From: Siphonodentalium dalli
Taxonomy: Eukaryota; Mollusca; Scaphopoda; Gadilida; Siphonodentaliidae
DNA length: 64,000 bases
Direction: 5' to 3'
NCBI GenBank assembly: GCA_032622095.1
Contig: CP136067.1
Location: 121,435,030-121,499,029 of the forward strand
Part shown: piece after piece, positions 11,464 to 23,180 of the stretch
How positions within the stretch are numbered: the first letter of the stretch is position 1
Layout of the letters: each line of letters opens with the position of its first letter
Notes under the pieces: generated by a model
Told to the model about the DNA's origin: nothing
What the model saw: the letters and a program-made list of their open reading frames with translations, nothing else
The model's database searches: none
Made by a program: the position numbers and the translations under genes

Positions 11464-12360
11464 ATTTGCCCCGGAATGACAGATGATAAAACCTGACACA
11501 TGATACCAGAGCTCTGTTAGGTCTCAGACAGCAGGTTATGCATGGATCACGAGGAGTTATCTATTAGTTATCCGCCAATGGGTTTCCCGTCGCATTAAGC
11601 ATGAATAAAACATATCTCAGTGGTGTGAACTAATATGCAATGCAAACGTGTAGTGATTGCTATATGTTGGATTATATATTCCCTTAGGCGAGTTCTCGTG
11701 CAGAAACCAATAGCATAGAATCATGATATGAACTTGGGTGCAAACAGAAATGCGACTAGATTAGCTTACAGTAGTTGTAATGTTTTCTGACAGCCAAGAA
11801 AGTTTTGTTTGCAGAATTGATGACGACTAGTCTGTTTGTGAGACAATAGTGCTGCTCAAACTTCTTGTCACTCACAGTAAGGTGATATTGTTCTGTTTGT
11901 CGTGATTTATTTGTAGTTAATTTATGTTTTTATCATGCCATAGTCAGTGGCGATTGCATACAAAGCTCGCGTGCTCATGATTGGTTCTCAAAACCGTAAT
12001 CGTGACTACGGATGTGGTAAAATGAAAACACAAATTCTGGTGACGTAGTACCCTATTTGTAAATCTTATCCGTGGTATTTCATTATGATGCGAAATGTAT
12101 CAATTAACGTCTACGCCCCATGAACTCGACTAAATGTTCAACTTTGCGAACCTTCATTTGCACCTTCCATCGTTTGGTCAGGATTCCAAACCAACAGCCA
12201 GTGGGGCTTTCCACAGAGGCCACACCACAGCGGTAGTTTCACTGTAAAAAGACTTTATCCACATACATATTGTCTGTTACCCGAGATCTACTTCCGAAGT
12301 GAACACGTCAGCACTTGCCCTTATGCATGTTAGCTAGCTGAATCAGACCCATGCATATGA
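11464..12360. other. Unassigned non-coding stretch
   Basis: No coding frame of note and no recognised element. Confidence 0.3.
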
Positions 12361-12649
12361 TTCGTGCAAATTTTGCTCTTTTAATCAGTTTGATTTAACA
12401 AATTAATTTTTTTTATTTAAATTCAATTTTTTTGTTAGATTGAACTTTGATCTGCTGTTCAACAACAACAACAAAATTATTTGTTTTTTTAAATTAAAAA
12501 AAAATTAAATTTTTTTATTTTGTTCTAAGTTTTTAATTTTCTTTTTAGATTTTTAGATTTCAACTTTTTAAATTTGTTTAATTTAATTTGAATTTTTTTT
12601 TTAATTTAATTTGAATTTTTTTAAAATATTTAATTTTTATATTTTCTGT
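12361..12649 (+). repeat. AT-rich part of a retroposon remnant, left of the 7-kb insertion
   Basis: Long runs of T-rich sequence (AATTTTTTTT variants) resemble the spacer of the retroposons at 8160-8260 and 49800-49850. The matching tail lies on the far side of the 7-kb element (19753-19985), so the two parts appear to be one interrupted copy. Confidence 0.4.
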
Positions 12650-12652
12650 TTA

Positions 12653-13848
12653 TAGTAGCCTGTCATTTGTAAAAAAAAATGGGTTTCGTAAAAAAATTTG
12701 GGGATTTGTGGCAACATATTTTTTCTTAAAGCCCATATACTGGAGGCATTGGAAACCAATGTTGACAAGCTTCTTGTCGCTTAGTTGCCTCAAAAATGGT
12801 GTTACCATAGCAACGGTATGTGATTTATGAAAAATTACCATATTTGAAGTATATTAGTGATATCTGTGGACTTATTTGTGATATAGTTATATTATAATAT
12901 GTATAAGTATGTATTCTCCATGAAGGACCGCCAGTACTTATCTGAAGGGTCAAGGTCACTATGAAAGGTCAAGGTCATTGTAAAAATTGCTGTTTTTATC
13001 ACTTTACTTCATATTATTTGTGTTTATGATGAACCTATCTCAATTTGTTGCATCATATTGTTATTGTGTTAGATGCTGGAGATCATCACCTTTATTTTGA
13101 GATATATACCATGAACACTGGTTAATTATTACTAGTGTGAGAGATTTTACAAAACATTTGACCGGGACAATGCCAACCTCTAAAATGAGACATTGTTCTT
13201 CCCAATAAACAATGGCCACACCATTAGTGTTGCTGATAGAGGACAAAATCGTGATTTTTTTGGTAAAAGTATCAAAGTTGGCTCACATATATATCGCATA
13301 AATATAAGTCACTTTGGATATGATCCCAATCTGGAAAATGTACACTGTTGCCATGGTAACCATTTTGGTGAAAACACCTGTTTTTTGCCAAAAGCTAGCC
13401 TTTATGCATTGCTATTGCCTACTAACCTCATGGAAAACTTTCCATTATGCATCTATTTGGATCGGACATGTATCAGACCATATATTGGAACATATATATA
13501 CATTTTGTATACGGGCATATTCAAAATGGCGGATAAAATGGCCGCCATTTGAGCAAAACAAACCTTTATGTAATGTATTTATCGCCATTTTAGGTAGAAT
13601 TTGTGTACAATTTTTTTATTTGAAAATAAAAAAATATATTTATTTGAAAACAAAATTGTGCTAGACAAAACGTACTCGATTATTCTGGTAATATATATTG
13701 CATTAAAGAGCATACCAACAACTTGACTATAGGCCAGGGAATGTTGGGATATCCCTCATATATATAGTTTAATTACTCGCCTAATTTCGTACACATACTA
13801 ATATCTAATTGAATGATCATAAATTATGCAATGTAATAAACACGGTCA
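12653..13848 (+). repeat. Left terminal inverted repeat of the 7-kb element (copy 1)
   Basis: Pairs with the complement of 18582-19749. Shared landmarks from the tip inward are GACAAGCTTCTTGTCGCTTA, CATGAAGGACCGCCAGTACT, GGTCAAGGTCA, AAAACACCTGTTTTTTGCC, CAACAACTTGACTATAGG and ATTACTCGCCTMATTT. The arms differ by scattered substitutions and small indels, so they are not homogenised within one copy. Confidence 0.8.
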
Positions 13849-14512
13849 TGATACAAAATTATTTGAGTTGTTGAATCTCGGGCTTCTCCGATACATATGA
13901 TATATCATCCTGTCACATTAGCAAGGATGCATATATTGTGATGATCTTTTATCTGGCTTAAAATTCCTTGACAATGGTTGCTATGAACCCACCCGACTAC
14001 TGAAGTGCAATAAAACATCAATATTTTTTCAACAGGTGATAGGCTGGCACTGTGCGGACTTTTACAAACAATATGTACATATTCTATCAATTTATCAAAG
14101 TTAACTATATTCATTCTATTTCTTCAAAATTTCAACTTATACACAAAGTCACAAATACTTTTTTCTGAGTGGATTCCATTGGTTTAAAGCACCATTCTGG
14201 AGAATTCACCGGCTGACTAACTGCCAGCATTAGTGAAATTGAGAACTTTGGGTTAAATCAAGATGGATGTCAAAATGGCCATCTTTGCCACAAAGAGATG
14301 GTTGCTACTAGAAATGAAGCAGAATATAATCGCTCTAGCACAATTATGATGTCACTAGGTCCTCTTTGTCTTATTTTAATCGTATTTGTGATGGTGGTAT
14401 TTTGAACAATTACACGTAATATGCATAATTGTACCCAATGAACTGCTGTGCATATCGGTCAATTTTGTTCCATTTCTGTACTTCGGTACACCCCGCTGAT
14501 TACCACGGTCCA

Positions 14513-14960
14513 GTCATTTGCGTAGTACACACCCGACATTTTTCGTTATAATTGAATTTAAACTGCGTAGTCTGCGTAGTCTGCTGAACAGTACCATATG
14601 AACTGCCGAACTGGATTTTGAACTTCTGGACTTGGTGGGATCATCAAATGATGTTTCATCACTGTGTTGTGATATAGCCCATATCTTACATGTCATTTGC
14701 ACAACCAACGAATGGCTGTCTTCATTATAATTTAGTTAAACTGCGTTTGGGAGAATCTACTGAACTGCTGCCGATGAACTCTCAACGGGATTTTAACTAA
14801 GTTGATCGAATGATGGTCCCTCCCTGCAGTAGGATATGCCTAGTCGATTACATGTCATTTGCATAACCCACACACGACTGTCTTCGTTACAATTGAGTTA
14901 AACTGCGATCAGGGAAATTTCAGGGATTTTGAACTCCTGGACAGACATTGCGGTCGGTAA
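14513..14960 (+). repeat. ~175-bp degenerate tandem repeat inside the 7-kb element
   Basis: Three units begin with GTCATTTGC at 14513, 14692 and 14865. Each holds GTTAYAATTSAGTTAAACTGCG and a GGATTTTGAACTYCTGGAC or GGATTTTAACTAAG segment. Copy 2 has lost about 40 bp of the first unit (near 44067). Confidence 0.6.
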
Positions 14961-15284
14961 AATATATTCCGCTCCCTGTATCTGGTATTAACCCACGGAT
15001 TACAAGGTATCAAATGTGTTTATTGTTGTGATCTGTCTGCGTCACACTTACACAATTGTTTTTTGACATGTATCCCGATTTCTGCGTTATACTTATAAGG
15101 CATGGGAAATTCATTTTAAAGTTGCTCTATGTCTTTGTAAACATGTCTTATATAGTTACCGGGGGTATACAATATTAAATATGAATCAAAGACCCCTGCC
15201 CGGAAATGCTTCTATCTGTTAATATTGATTATATTTCAAATAGTTACTGGTCTAAAACTAGTGGTTGTTTAACTAACGAACAAT

Positions 15285-15655
15285 AGCGGTTGCCGTTGAC
15301 AGAGACCAGAAATTTTATTGTGTAATTTTGTCACAAATGAACGATAATCTGAATCATTATCGCTTGTTACTGTGTAATAAAACAATACAAACAATCAATC
15401 TGGGACATTTGATTTCCGGAGCATAGCTATGGGAACACCCTAATGATTTATATCGCTATATGGTATTACCTGAATTGTCTGTTCTGAAATAGAACAATAA
15501 AGTGTCCCACTCAATCAATCATTTTATAATAAAATGTTCGAAATTAAATCAATATTAATTTTCGGAAATGGGTCTTCAACTCATATTTATTATTTTATAC
15601 CCACGAAATCATTTGAAAATTGTTATATGGAGATATAATCCATCTTTAAAGTATG
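15285..15655 (+). repeat. Family I block inside the 7-kb element
   Basis: Shares GACAGAGACCAGAAATTTTA, CAATCTGGGACA, ATGGGAACACCCTAAT, ATAGAACAATAAAGTGTCCC and a CATCTTTAAA end with a solo copy at 61125-61496. It is also present in copy 2 (about 44733-45105). The solo copy is considerably more diverged. Confidence 0.6.
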
Positions 15656-15848
15656 GAGTTTGCCAAAAACGTCTTTTTTTGGGGATTCTGGCCATATTTT
15701 GAACGGAAATCGGCAGAATTTCAAACAGAACTGAGCGGGTCGTGTGTATGTCAAAATGGCAGCCACGGGGTGACTTTGGTCAATGGTGCCGTGTATAGGT
15801 TCACACGGGATGCATATGTATACAAGGAGTTGTGAATAATTATAAAAG

Positions 15849-15898
15849 GAGTAGCTATATGGTCATGGGTGGTGCCCGCCCATGACAATATAGCCACT
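15849..15898. repeat. Hairpin, arms ~21 bp
   Basis: AGTAGCTATATGGTCATGGG pairs with CCCATGACAATATAGCCACT around a short GC-rich loop. The same hairpin is present in copy 2 at 45307-45355. Confidence 0.6.
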
Positions 15899-15899
15899 T

Positions 15900-17620
15900 T
15901 TGTTTATAACTATTCCCCGGTGAGCATCCATGGTGAGATGCATATAGGTATACAAGGATTGGTCATGTGTGAGGTGAATACGTATACATGTGGTGGCTGT
16001 ATGGTAATTGAGTTGGTGTATGTGTAGAACAAGATCAGCTGCATGTTCATACCCTGTGTTGTTTATGTATATATGGAGTGAATGTATGGTAATGTGTGGG
16101 ATGAACATGTTTATCTTGGATGGATGCATTGTCATGGATGGTGTGTATATGTGTTGGCTGTATGCTCATGAGTGGGTGTATGGATAAACAGGGAGAGGTT
16201 GTATGCTTATGGGTAATGTATATTTGTGTACTTTGAATGACTTTAGTGCTATTATTGTTGAAGTATATATGCACACCTGTATTGCTGGGTTGTCATTGGC
16301 GGGCGTGTGTGTATACATGAAGTGACATTGTAGTCATTGTTGTATATGGTATGTATACTGTATACACCTGTCAGTAAGCCCATCCTTGAAGATAAGTCCA
16401 GTCTGGGCTTTTTACCCTAAACAAAACATGGGGTGGTCCGCGTATATAAGCCCACCCCCATTTTTGAGCATTTGGAAGGTAAATTAATACAATCATGTCT
16501 TTCTATCCTGTAGAATAGGAGAAGATACTCAAGCACATCTGTGCTTTTATTATTTTTTCCAGTTGTTTCTTAAATAATAAAGACGTGTAATAGAATACAC
16601 TTTCGTGTTAATATTGTTGTGAATTATACACATCTTATTCTATTATATTCTTAGTTGTTGTGTCAGTCAAAGAGGTATCAAATCAATAAAATCAAAGGAT
16701 GTGTCACTTATTGTGCACACCTCTATCAGATTAAATTCAATGGGATGAGGAGTAATGACTTGGTGTTTTTGTAGGATTCTTTGATAATGCAGAAGAGTGA
16801 TGTATATTCGGGCATCTCACTGTTGTGTTCTTATAAGAATTAGCTTGATTGATAAGCATTAGTGTAATTAAATTAACTTGTGAACTCAGCATACAACCAT
16901 GTTGTGTTTAATATGGTGTTGGCACAAAACATGATGGTTGGTTGGCACCTGAAGGCTAACTTGATTTTTGCACGGGGAGGTCATCGTGAGTACATTGTAA
17001 GCCCAGTACCCACTTTCGAGCAATAACGTGCTTGAGCCCCCCCCCCCCCCACCGGTTTAATGACGGGTGTGTACAGTATGCATCTTTGTTGTGGATGTAT
17101 TGTCATTGGTGGGATTATATGTATACATGTAGTAGCTATATGATCGTGGATAGAGTGTATGAGTATACGGTGAGTTGCTGAATTGTCACGCGTGATGTGT
17201 ATATGCAAGTGTACAAATGGTGAGGTGATATATGCATATTGAGGAGTGGATATATATGACCATGGCGAATATGTATACATGTAGTGATCGCATGACCAAT
17301 GGTGGAGTGAATAGGTATACCATGAGTGATTGTACATGTATGGTACATGAACACACGGAGTGACTTAATGGTAATAATCGGGGTGTATATGTATAACTTG
17401 ATTTCTTATATCGTCATGGATGATACCATATGTATACAGAGAGTGACCGTATGACCAATGCCGAGGTGGTGTGCAAGGTACGTGTATTTGTATATCTAGA
17501 AGGACTGTATAACTAATATATATACCTGGAGTGACTCAAAAGTCATGACTATATATGTATATTTTGGGTGACTCACCATATGGGTGGGTTCACAAGTGTA
17601 CTTTTGGGTGGATATCGCTT
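15900..17620 (+). repeat. Degenerate minisatellite of ~40-50-bp GTATACATG-type units
   Basis: Loose repeats of GTRTACATGKAGTG...GTATGRTCATGGRTGG occur through this stretch on both sides of a non-repeated 0.6-kb segment (16380-17030). Spurious His/Ile/Thr-rich minus-strand frames come from the repeat. A C-homopolymer at 17037-17050 is 14 bases here and 9 in copy 2, as expected of slippage. Confidence 0.5.
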
Positions 17621-18169
17621 TCCACAATAAATCAAGGATATATTAACAGACAGAGGTAATGTCACAGAGTTCTACATCTTTATGGCATTTTATATGCACA
17701 ATGGAGGAAACGGTTTTCATGGCATTAGTCAATCCATTTTGATGCCATGGGCCAGAATTAGGATGTTAATGTGCATGAGTAGCCACATACTATTGCCCCT
17801 GTCAGTTCAGTTTCAAAGTTTCCGTGGCCATTTCCGTTCAAAAGCATTGCCACAATCCCAAAGGACGTTTTCGGCAAATCACATACTGCATCCTTTGAAC
17901 TTAATTTGTCATGTCCCATGACGTACTGGGGGAACTAGAATATAAAACTTAGTTGTCAGTTGATTCAGTAACATGTTTAATAACAAAGGGAGTCACTATG
18001 TGCTACATTTTCGGAACAGCAGAGAATAATGTTCGGGATATATGTGAACAATATTTTTTACCACCAAATTTGGTTTCCATTTTGCAAGCAATCTGCAATA
18101 ATGTTGTCTAAAAACACATTAGTGTTATGCATTTGAAAAAGATAAACAAATAAGCACAATAATATCAAA

Positions 18170-18450
18170 GTTAATTTTGAAATCCAAGATGGCCGTTGGC
18201 AGCCATTGTTTTTTGCCGATTGAGCCCAAAATAACTCGTTCCCATTTACATGTCAATGTTAACATCCATGACAAATTTCATGATGATCCGATCAAAGATA
18301 CGACCTGCATAGCCTGTGTCAAAGGATTTAGTCATAGAAAGAGTAAAATCCAAGATGGCTACCGGCAGCCATGTTTTTTGGCCGAACGACCAGTACTGCA
18401 TGTAGCCGATGCTAATGGATTGAATTATGAAATCCAAGATGGCCGCTGCA
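18170..18450 (+). repeat. AAGATGGC-motif tandem segment
   Basis: AAATCCAAGATGGC occurs at 18180, 18348 and 18431, twice followed by CGGCAGCCAT-type sequence. AAGATGGC resembles a YY1 core, but the word recurs as part of the transposon and no regulatory role can be inferred from sequence alone. Confidence 0.45.
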
Positions 18451-18581
18451 TGTGATATGCATGTGAGCCAACTTATAATACAATAAAATTCTCGATTTTG
18501 TCCTCCATATGCCACACTAATGGTGTGGCCATTGTTGTTGTGGGAAGAACAATGTCTCATTTTAGGGGTGGGCATTGCCCC

Positions 18582-19749
18582 GGTCACGTGTTTATTTAAA
18601 TTTATGATCATTGAACTAGATATTAGTATGTGTACAAAATGAGGCGAGTAATTGAACTATATATATGGGGGATGTCCGAGCATTCCCTTTCCTATAGTCA
18701 AGTTGTTGGTATGCTCTTTAGTGCAAGATATATACCAGAATCACCGAGTACGTTTTGTCTAGACCAATTTTTTTTTAAATACAATAATTGTACACAAATT
18801 CCACCTAAAATGGCGATAAACATATTACATAAAGGGTTATTAGCTCAAATGGTGGCCATTTTATCCGTCATTTTGAATATGCCCATATACAAAGGTATAT
18901 GTTCTAGCAGGTATATGGTCTGATCCAAATAGATGCATACTGAAAAGTTTTCCCATGAGGTTTCCAGGCAATAGCAATGCATAAAGGCTAGCTTTTGGCA
19001 AAAAACAGGTGTTTTCACCAAAATGGTTGCCATGGCAACAGTGTACATTTTCCAGTCTGTGGTCATATCCAAAGTGACTTATATTTATGTGATACACACG
19101 TGAGCCAACTTTGATGCTTTTACCACAACAAAAAAATCAGGATTTTGTCCTCAACTGCCACACAAATGGCGTGGCCATTGTTTATTGGGAAGAACAAATG
19201 TCTCATTTTAGGGGTTGGCATTGCCCCAGTCACATGTTTTGTAAAATCTCTCACACTAGTAATAATCACCCAATTGATATGCCATATAGCTCAAAATAAA
19301 GGTAATGATCGCCAGCATCTAACACAATACCAACATGACGCAACAAATTGAGATAGCTTCATCATAAACACAAATAATAGGAAGTAAAGTGATAAAAAGA
19401 AGCAATTTTGGACAATGACCTTGACCTTGCACAATGACCTTGACCCTTCAGATAAGTACTGGCGGTCCTTCATGGAGAATACATACATATAAATATTATT
19501 ATATAACTATATCACCAATAAGTCCACAGATATCACTAATATACTTCAAATATGGTCATTTTTCATAATTCTCATAAATCACATACCGTTGCTATGGTAA
19601 CATCATTTTTGGGGCAACTAAGCGACAAGAAGCTTGTCAACATTGGTTTCCAATGCCTCCAGTATTTGGGCTTTAAGAAAAAATATGTTGCCAAAAATCC
19701 CCAATTTGTTTTACGGAACCCATTTTTTTTTACAAATGACAGGCTACTA
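18582..19749 (-). repeat. Right terminal inverted repeat of the 7-kb element (copy 1)
   Basis: Reverse complement of 12653-13848 with scattered differences. Just inside it (18465-18590) lies an extra partial copy of an internal TIR segment (CCACACTAATGGTGTGGCC ... CATTTTAGGGGTGGGCATTG), so the right side has an additional duplication of TIR-like sequence that the left side lacks. Confidence 0.8.
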
Positions 19750-19752
19750 TTA

Positions 19753-19990
19753 GATTTTTAGATTGAAACACATCTTGCTAAAAAAATAAAAATTTTGAAA
19801 ATCAAATTAATTTTTTTTTAATTTGTTTAAAAATTTTAATTTAAAAAATAAGGCCGTTATAACATCTGCCGGGGTACCCCGAGGCACCACACCAAATTTG
19901 GTTGAAATCGATCAAGGGCTCTGGAAGAAAAATTGCAAACAGACCAGAACAGACAGACAGATCACTGAACTCTTTAATATATCTAAACCA
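19753..19990 (+). repeat. Retroposon tail, right of the 7-kb insertion
   Basis: An AT-rich stretch is followed by ACATCTGCCGGGGTACCCC, TTTGGTTGAAATCGATCAAG and ACAGACAGACAG. It continues the remnant at 12361-12649, which the 7-kb element interrupts. Confidence 0.5.
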
Positions 19991-19999
19991 GAGAACACA

Positions 20000-20805
20000 C
20001 ATTCGTTATGGCATTAAATGTGAAAATTATGACAAGTGTCATGCTAAATGAAAAACATTGTTATCATCACGGATAAATTTTTATCACATGATTAGCACTA
20101 TTTTCCGATGTAATATTCGAGCGTAATAGACACGTGTAATATCGTCGCGTGCAATGACGTCACGCTGCTCTTTGGGACAATGATCGCTGGCTGCAGTTAA
20201 TTGTTGTTTTCGATAAAATTTTAGCAATTATATGATCATGCGATTAAAAGTATCTCAAACTCGTTCTATTTTATACGTAATTTATCAACCTCGTCCACTA
20301 AATTCCATTTCAGCCTCGGTAAACCTCGGCTCAAATCGAATTTAGTGAACTCGGTTGATAAATTCCGTATAAAATAGTAACTCGTTTGAGATCCTCTATA
20401 TAACATCATGCCGCAAATTTAAATCTCAGTATATTATGATTTGGCAACAAAAAAGTTTTTCGAATATAGCCAATTTAATACTGAATGTATGCATGGATAT
20501 CGAAATTAGGGTGAAGAAAGATGGCAGCATAATTTTCAATGCAGCCATTGGCCGACTCAGTCGCTGATTGGTCGAAAATATCTGCTAATAATTATTTGAT
20601 TGACAGCTGTGGAAAGGTCCATTAGAAATAATATCCATTTTTTAAGTGTATACAATCTGAGAGCAGGAAAACGTCCAATGGCCTAAAAAAATAACTATTG
20701 AAGATTTAAAGTGGTAAATCCGGCCATTTATGGGACCATCTACTTTTATACTTAACATAATCCATGCAACAAATGAATGAATTTGAGCCATGGTTTAGTG
20801 CAGAA
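20000..20805. repeat. Foldback hairpin 20252-20392 within otherwise unassigned sequence
   Basis: ATCTCAAACTCGTTCTATTT (20252) pairs with the complement ending at 20392. The arms are about 55 bp and include TTTATCAACC / GGTTGATAAA and CACTAAATT / AATTTAGTG. A perfect TGACGTCA palindrome lies upstream at 20155-20162 in a GTGCAATGACGTCACGC context; a similar GTGCAATG...TGACGTCACGC arrangement is at 53829-53851. This probably marks a dispersed foldback family. Confidence 0.55.
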
Positions 20806-22382
20806 TACACTCAAGTGGTGGTGGTGGTGGTGATGATAATGCTGATGACGATGATAATGCTGATTCTGATTCTGATGCTGATGACGACGATGATGATGAT
20901 AATGATGATGATGCTGATGGCGATCATGCTAGTGCTGTCTATGGAGATGGTGGTGGTTGCGATGATGATGGTTATGATGGTGATGATGATGAAACTGATG
21001 ACGATGGTGGTGATGACGCCGATGATGATGCTGATGATCGATGAGGATGACGTGGTGATTGTGATGATGATGATGATGATGACGATGATGTTGATGAGGA
21101 TGGTGGCAGTGGTGATGCTGATGAGGATGGTGATGGTGGTTGTGGTGATGATGCTGGTGTCGAGGGAGATGGTGGTGGTTGCGATGATGATGATGATGAT
21201 GATATTGATGAGGATGGTGGCAGTGGTGATGTTGATGAGGATGGTGATGGTGGTTGTGCTTATGATGGTGATGATGATTAAGCTGATGACGATGGTGGTG
21301 ATGACGCCGATGATGATGCTCATGATCGATGAGGATGACGTGGTGATTGTGATGATGATGATGATGATGACGATGATGTTGATGAGGATGGTGGCAGTGG
21401 TGATGCTGATGAGGATGGTGATGGTGGTTGTGATGATTAGGATGATGATGCTGGAGTCGAGGGAGATGGTGGTGTTTGCGATGATGATGATGACGATGAT
21501 GTTGATGAGGATGGTGGCAGTGGTGATGTTGATGAGGATGGTGATGGTGGTTGTGATGATTATGATGATGATGCTGGTGTCGAGGGAGATGGTGGTGGTT
21601 GCGATGATGATGGTGATGATGATATTGGTGAGGATGGTGGCAGTGGTGATGTTGATGAGGATGGTGATGGTGGTTGTGATTATGATGGTGATGATGATGA
21701 AACTGATGACGAAGGTGGTGATGACGCCGATGATGATGATGATGATGATGACGATGATGTTGATGAGGATGGTGGCAGTGGTGATGTTGATGAGGATGGT
21801 GATGGTGGTTGTGATGGTGATGGTGGTTGTGATGATTATGATGATGATGCTGGTGACGATGGTGGTTGTGATGATGATGATTATGATGATGGCGATGATG
21901 ACGATGATTTTGATGGTGATGTTGGTTGTGACGATGGTAATGATGCTGATGACGATGACGATAATGTTGATGAGAATGATGATGATGGTGGCGGTGATGA
22001 TAATGATGCTGATGATGATGATGATGACGATGATGTTGATGATGATGGTGGTTATTATGATGATGATGATGGTGATGATGATGACGATGATGAAATTGTT
22101 GATGAGGATGATGATGATGATGCTGATGATGACGATGATGATGATGATGATGACGATGATGTTGATGAAGATGGTGGTGGTTGTGATGACGATGATGGTG
22201 ATGCTGATGATGATGATGATGGTGATGATGATGGTAATGATGCTGATGATGACGATGATGATGATGATGACGATGATGTTGATGAAGATGGTGGTGGTTG
22301 TGATGACGATGATGGTGATGCTGATGGTGATGATGATACTGTTGATACGGATGATGGTGATGATGATGGCAATTATGCTGAT
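20806..22382 (+). repeat. GAT/GGT-rich array 1 (~1.6 kb)
   Basis: Nearly pure GATGAT and GGTGGT triplets with interspersed GCT, GTT, GAC and TGT. Higher-order units are visible: GTCGAGGGAGATGGTGGTG recurs near 21158, 21456 and 21576. Because the array is triplet-based, long frames stay open on both strands (Met-rich plus, Ile-rich minus). They change sense with frame and are not credible genes. Confidence 0.9.
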
Positions 22383-23180
22383 CAGGCTTGTCAAAGTACC
22401 GCCGGTACCAAGGTAGTCGGTACCGGTACTGGTACTGCGTTAGAACAGCGGTACCGGTACCGATACTGGTGTTGTATTGTTTATTCCACTACATATCACA
22501 CATTTAAAAGAGTATATTCTTATGTGGCAATTACTGGTAATGTATGGCACATTGTGCCAGTTTTTGGTGATTGTTGTGGATGACAAATACAACCATGTCA
22601 GACTATCATAATACACGTATGCCACAGCAGCCACACATAAATGTGTGACATACATGCATTAGTATTGTCTGAAATAGTTGGATTTATCACCCACAACAAT
22701 CACCTAAAATGTGCCATAGTTTAGACAGCCTGATAGGTGTTAGAACTTTTATGTTTAGGCGCTCAAATACATACATCGGAAAGATGGGTATATATATATA
22801 TGGTGAATGACAATTTAAATTGAAATATATGTTATGTACCTGCAAGGCTGCAATCCTCATATGTAAGTTATAATGTAACACACATTGAGTCAATGACACA
22901 TATATACATTGTTGAATAAAATGATAACAGCTTCAAGACTCGGCATCCGCCGCCGCGTGCTTGATCCGTTGACACATAGTAGCATACCATAATGCAAGCG
23001 GCAATTGCGGCACACTTAAAAGGGCAAAGTTCCTTCAATTTTAATCGATCTATACTGATATATTTACTTTTTATGCGAGTACTGAGAACCGTCGGTACTG
23101 AGTATCAGAACCGGTACCGTTGAAACGGCCAAGTACCGCCGGTATACCGGTACCGGTACTGGTACCGGTTGACAAGCCTG
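22383..23180. mobile_element. hAT-like non-autonomous element inserted in the GAT array
   Basis: Inverted ends CAGGCTTGTCAA / TTGACAAGCCTG are flanked by the 8-bp duplication ATGCTGAT (22375-22382 and 23181-23188). Just inside both ends are clusters of GGTACCGGTAC on both strands. The 798-bp body has no transposase frame. CAGG ends and an 8-bp duplication are the hAT signature. The array context makes a chance 8-bp match easier than usual, so the inverted ends carry most of the weight. Confidence 0.75.

Larger units (their letters stand above)
12653..19749. mobile_element. 7.1-kb long-TIR DNA element, copy 1
   Basis: Symmetrical ends TAGTAGCCTGTCATTTGT / ACAAATGACAGGCTACTA are flanked by the 3-bp duplication TTA (12650-12652 and 19750-19752). 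Terminal inverted repeats run about 1.2 kb inward (12653-13848 and 18582-19749). The 4.7-kb interior holds degenerate tandem repeats, a family-I block and AAGATGGC motifs, but no frame longer than about 120 codons and no transposase motif I can recognise. It is therefore probably non-autonomous. A near-identical second copy is at 42150-49182, in the same orientation. Three-bp duplications occur in PIF/Harbinger and some other superfamilies, but the ends do not let me choose a family. Confidence 0.85.

Noticed and set aside
12653-19749. Polinton/Maverick assignment for the 7-kb element
   Set aside because: Polintons have 6-bp duplications and encode a polymerase, integrase and capsid proteins; none of these is visible, and the duplication is 3 bp.
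12653-19749. LTR retrotransposon assignment
   Set aside because: The terminal repeats are inverted, not direct, and no primer-binding site, polypurine tract or gag-pol frame is seen.
20764-22416. 550-codon Met-rich and 527-codon Ile-rich frames
   Set aside because: Both are read-throughs of the GAT array on opposite strands; no domain or normal composition.
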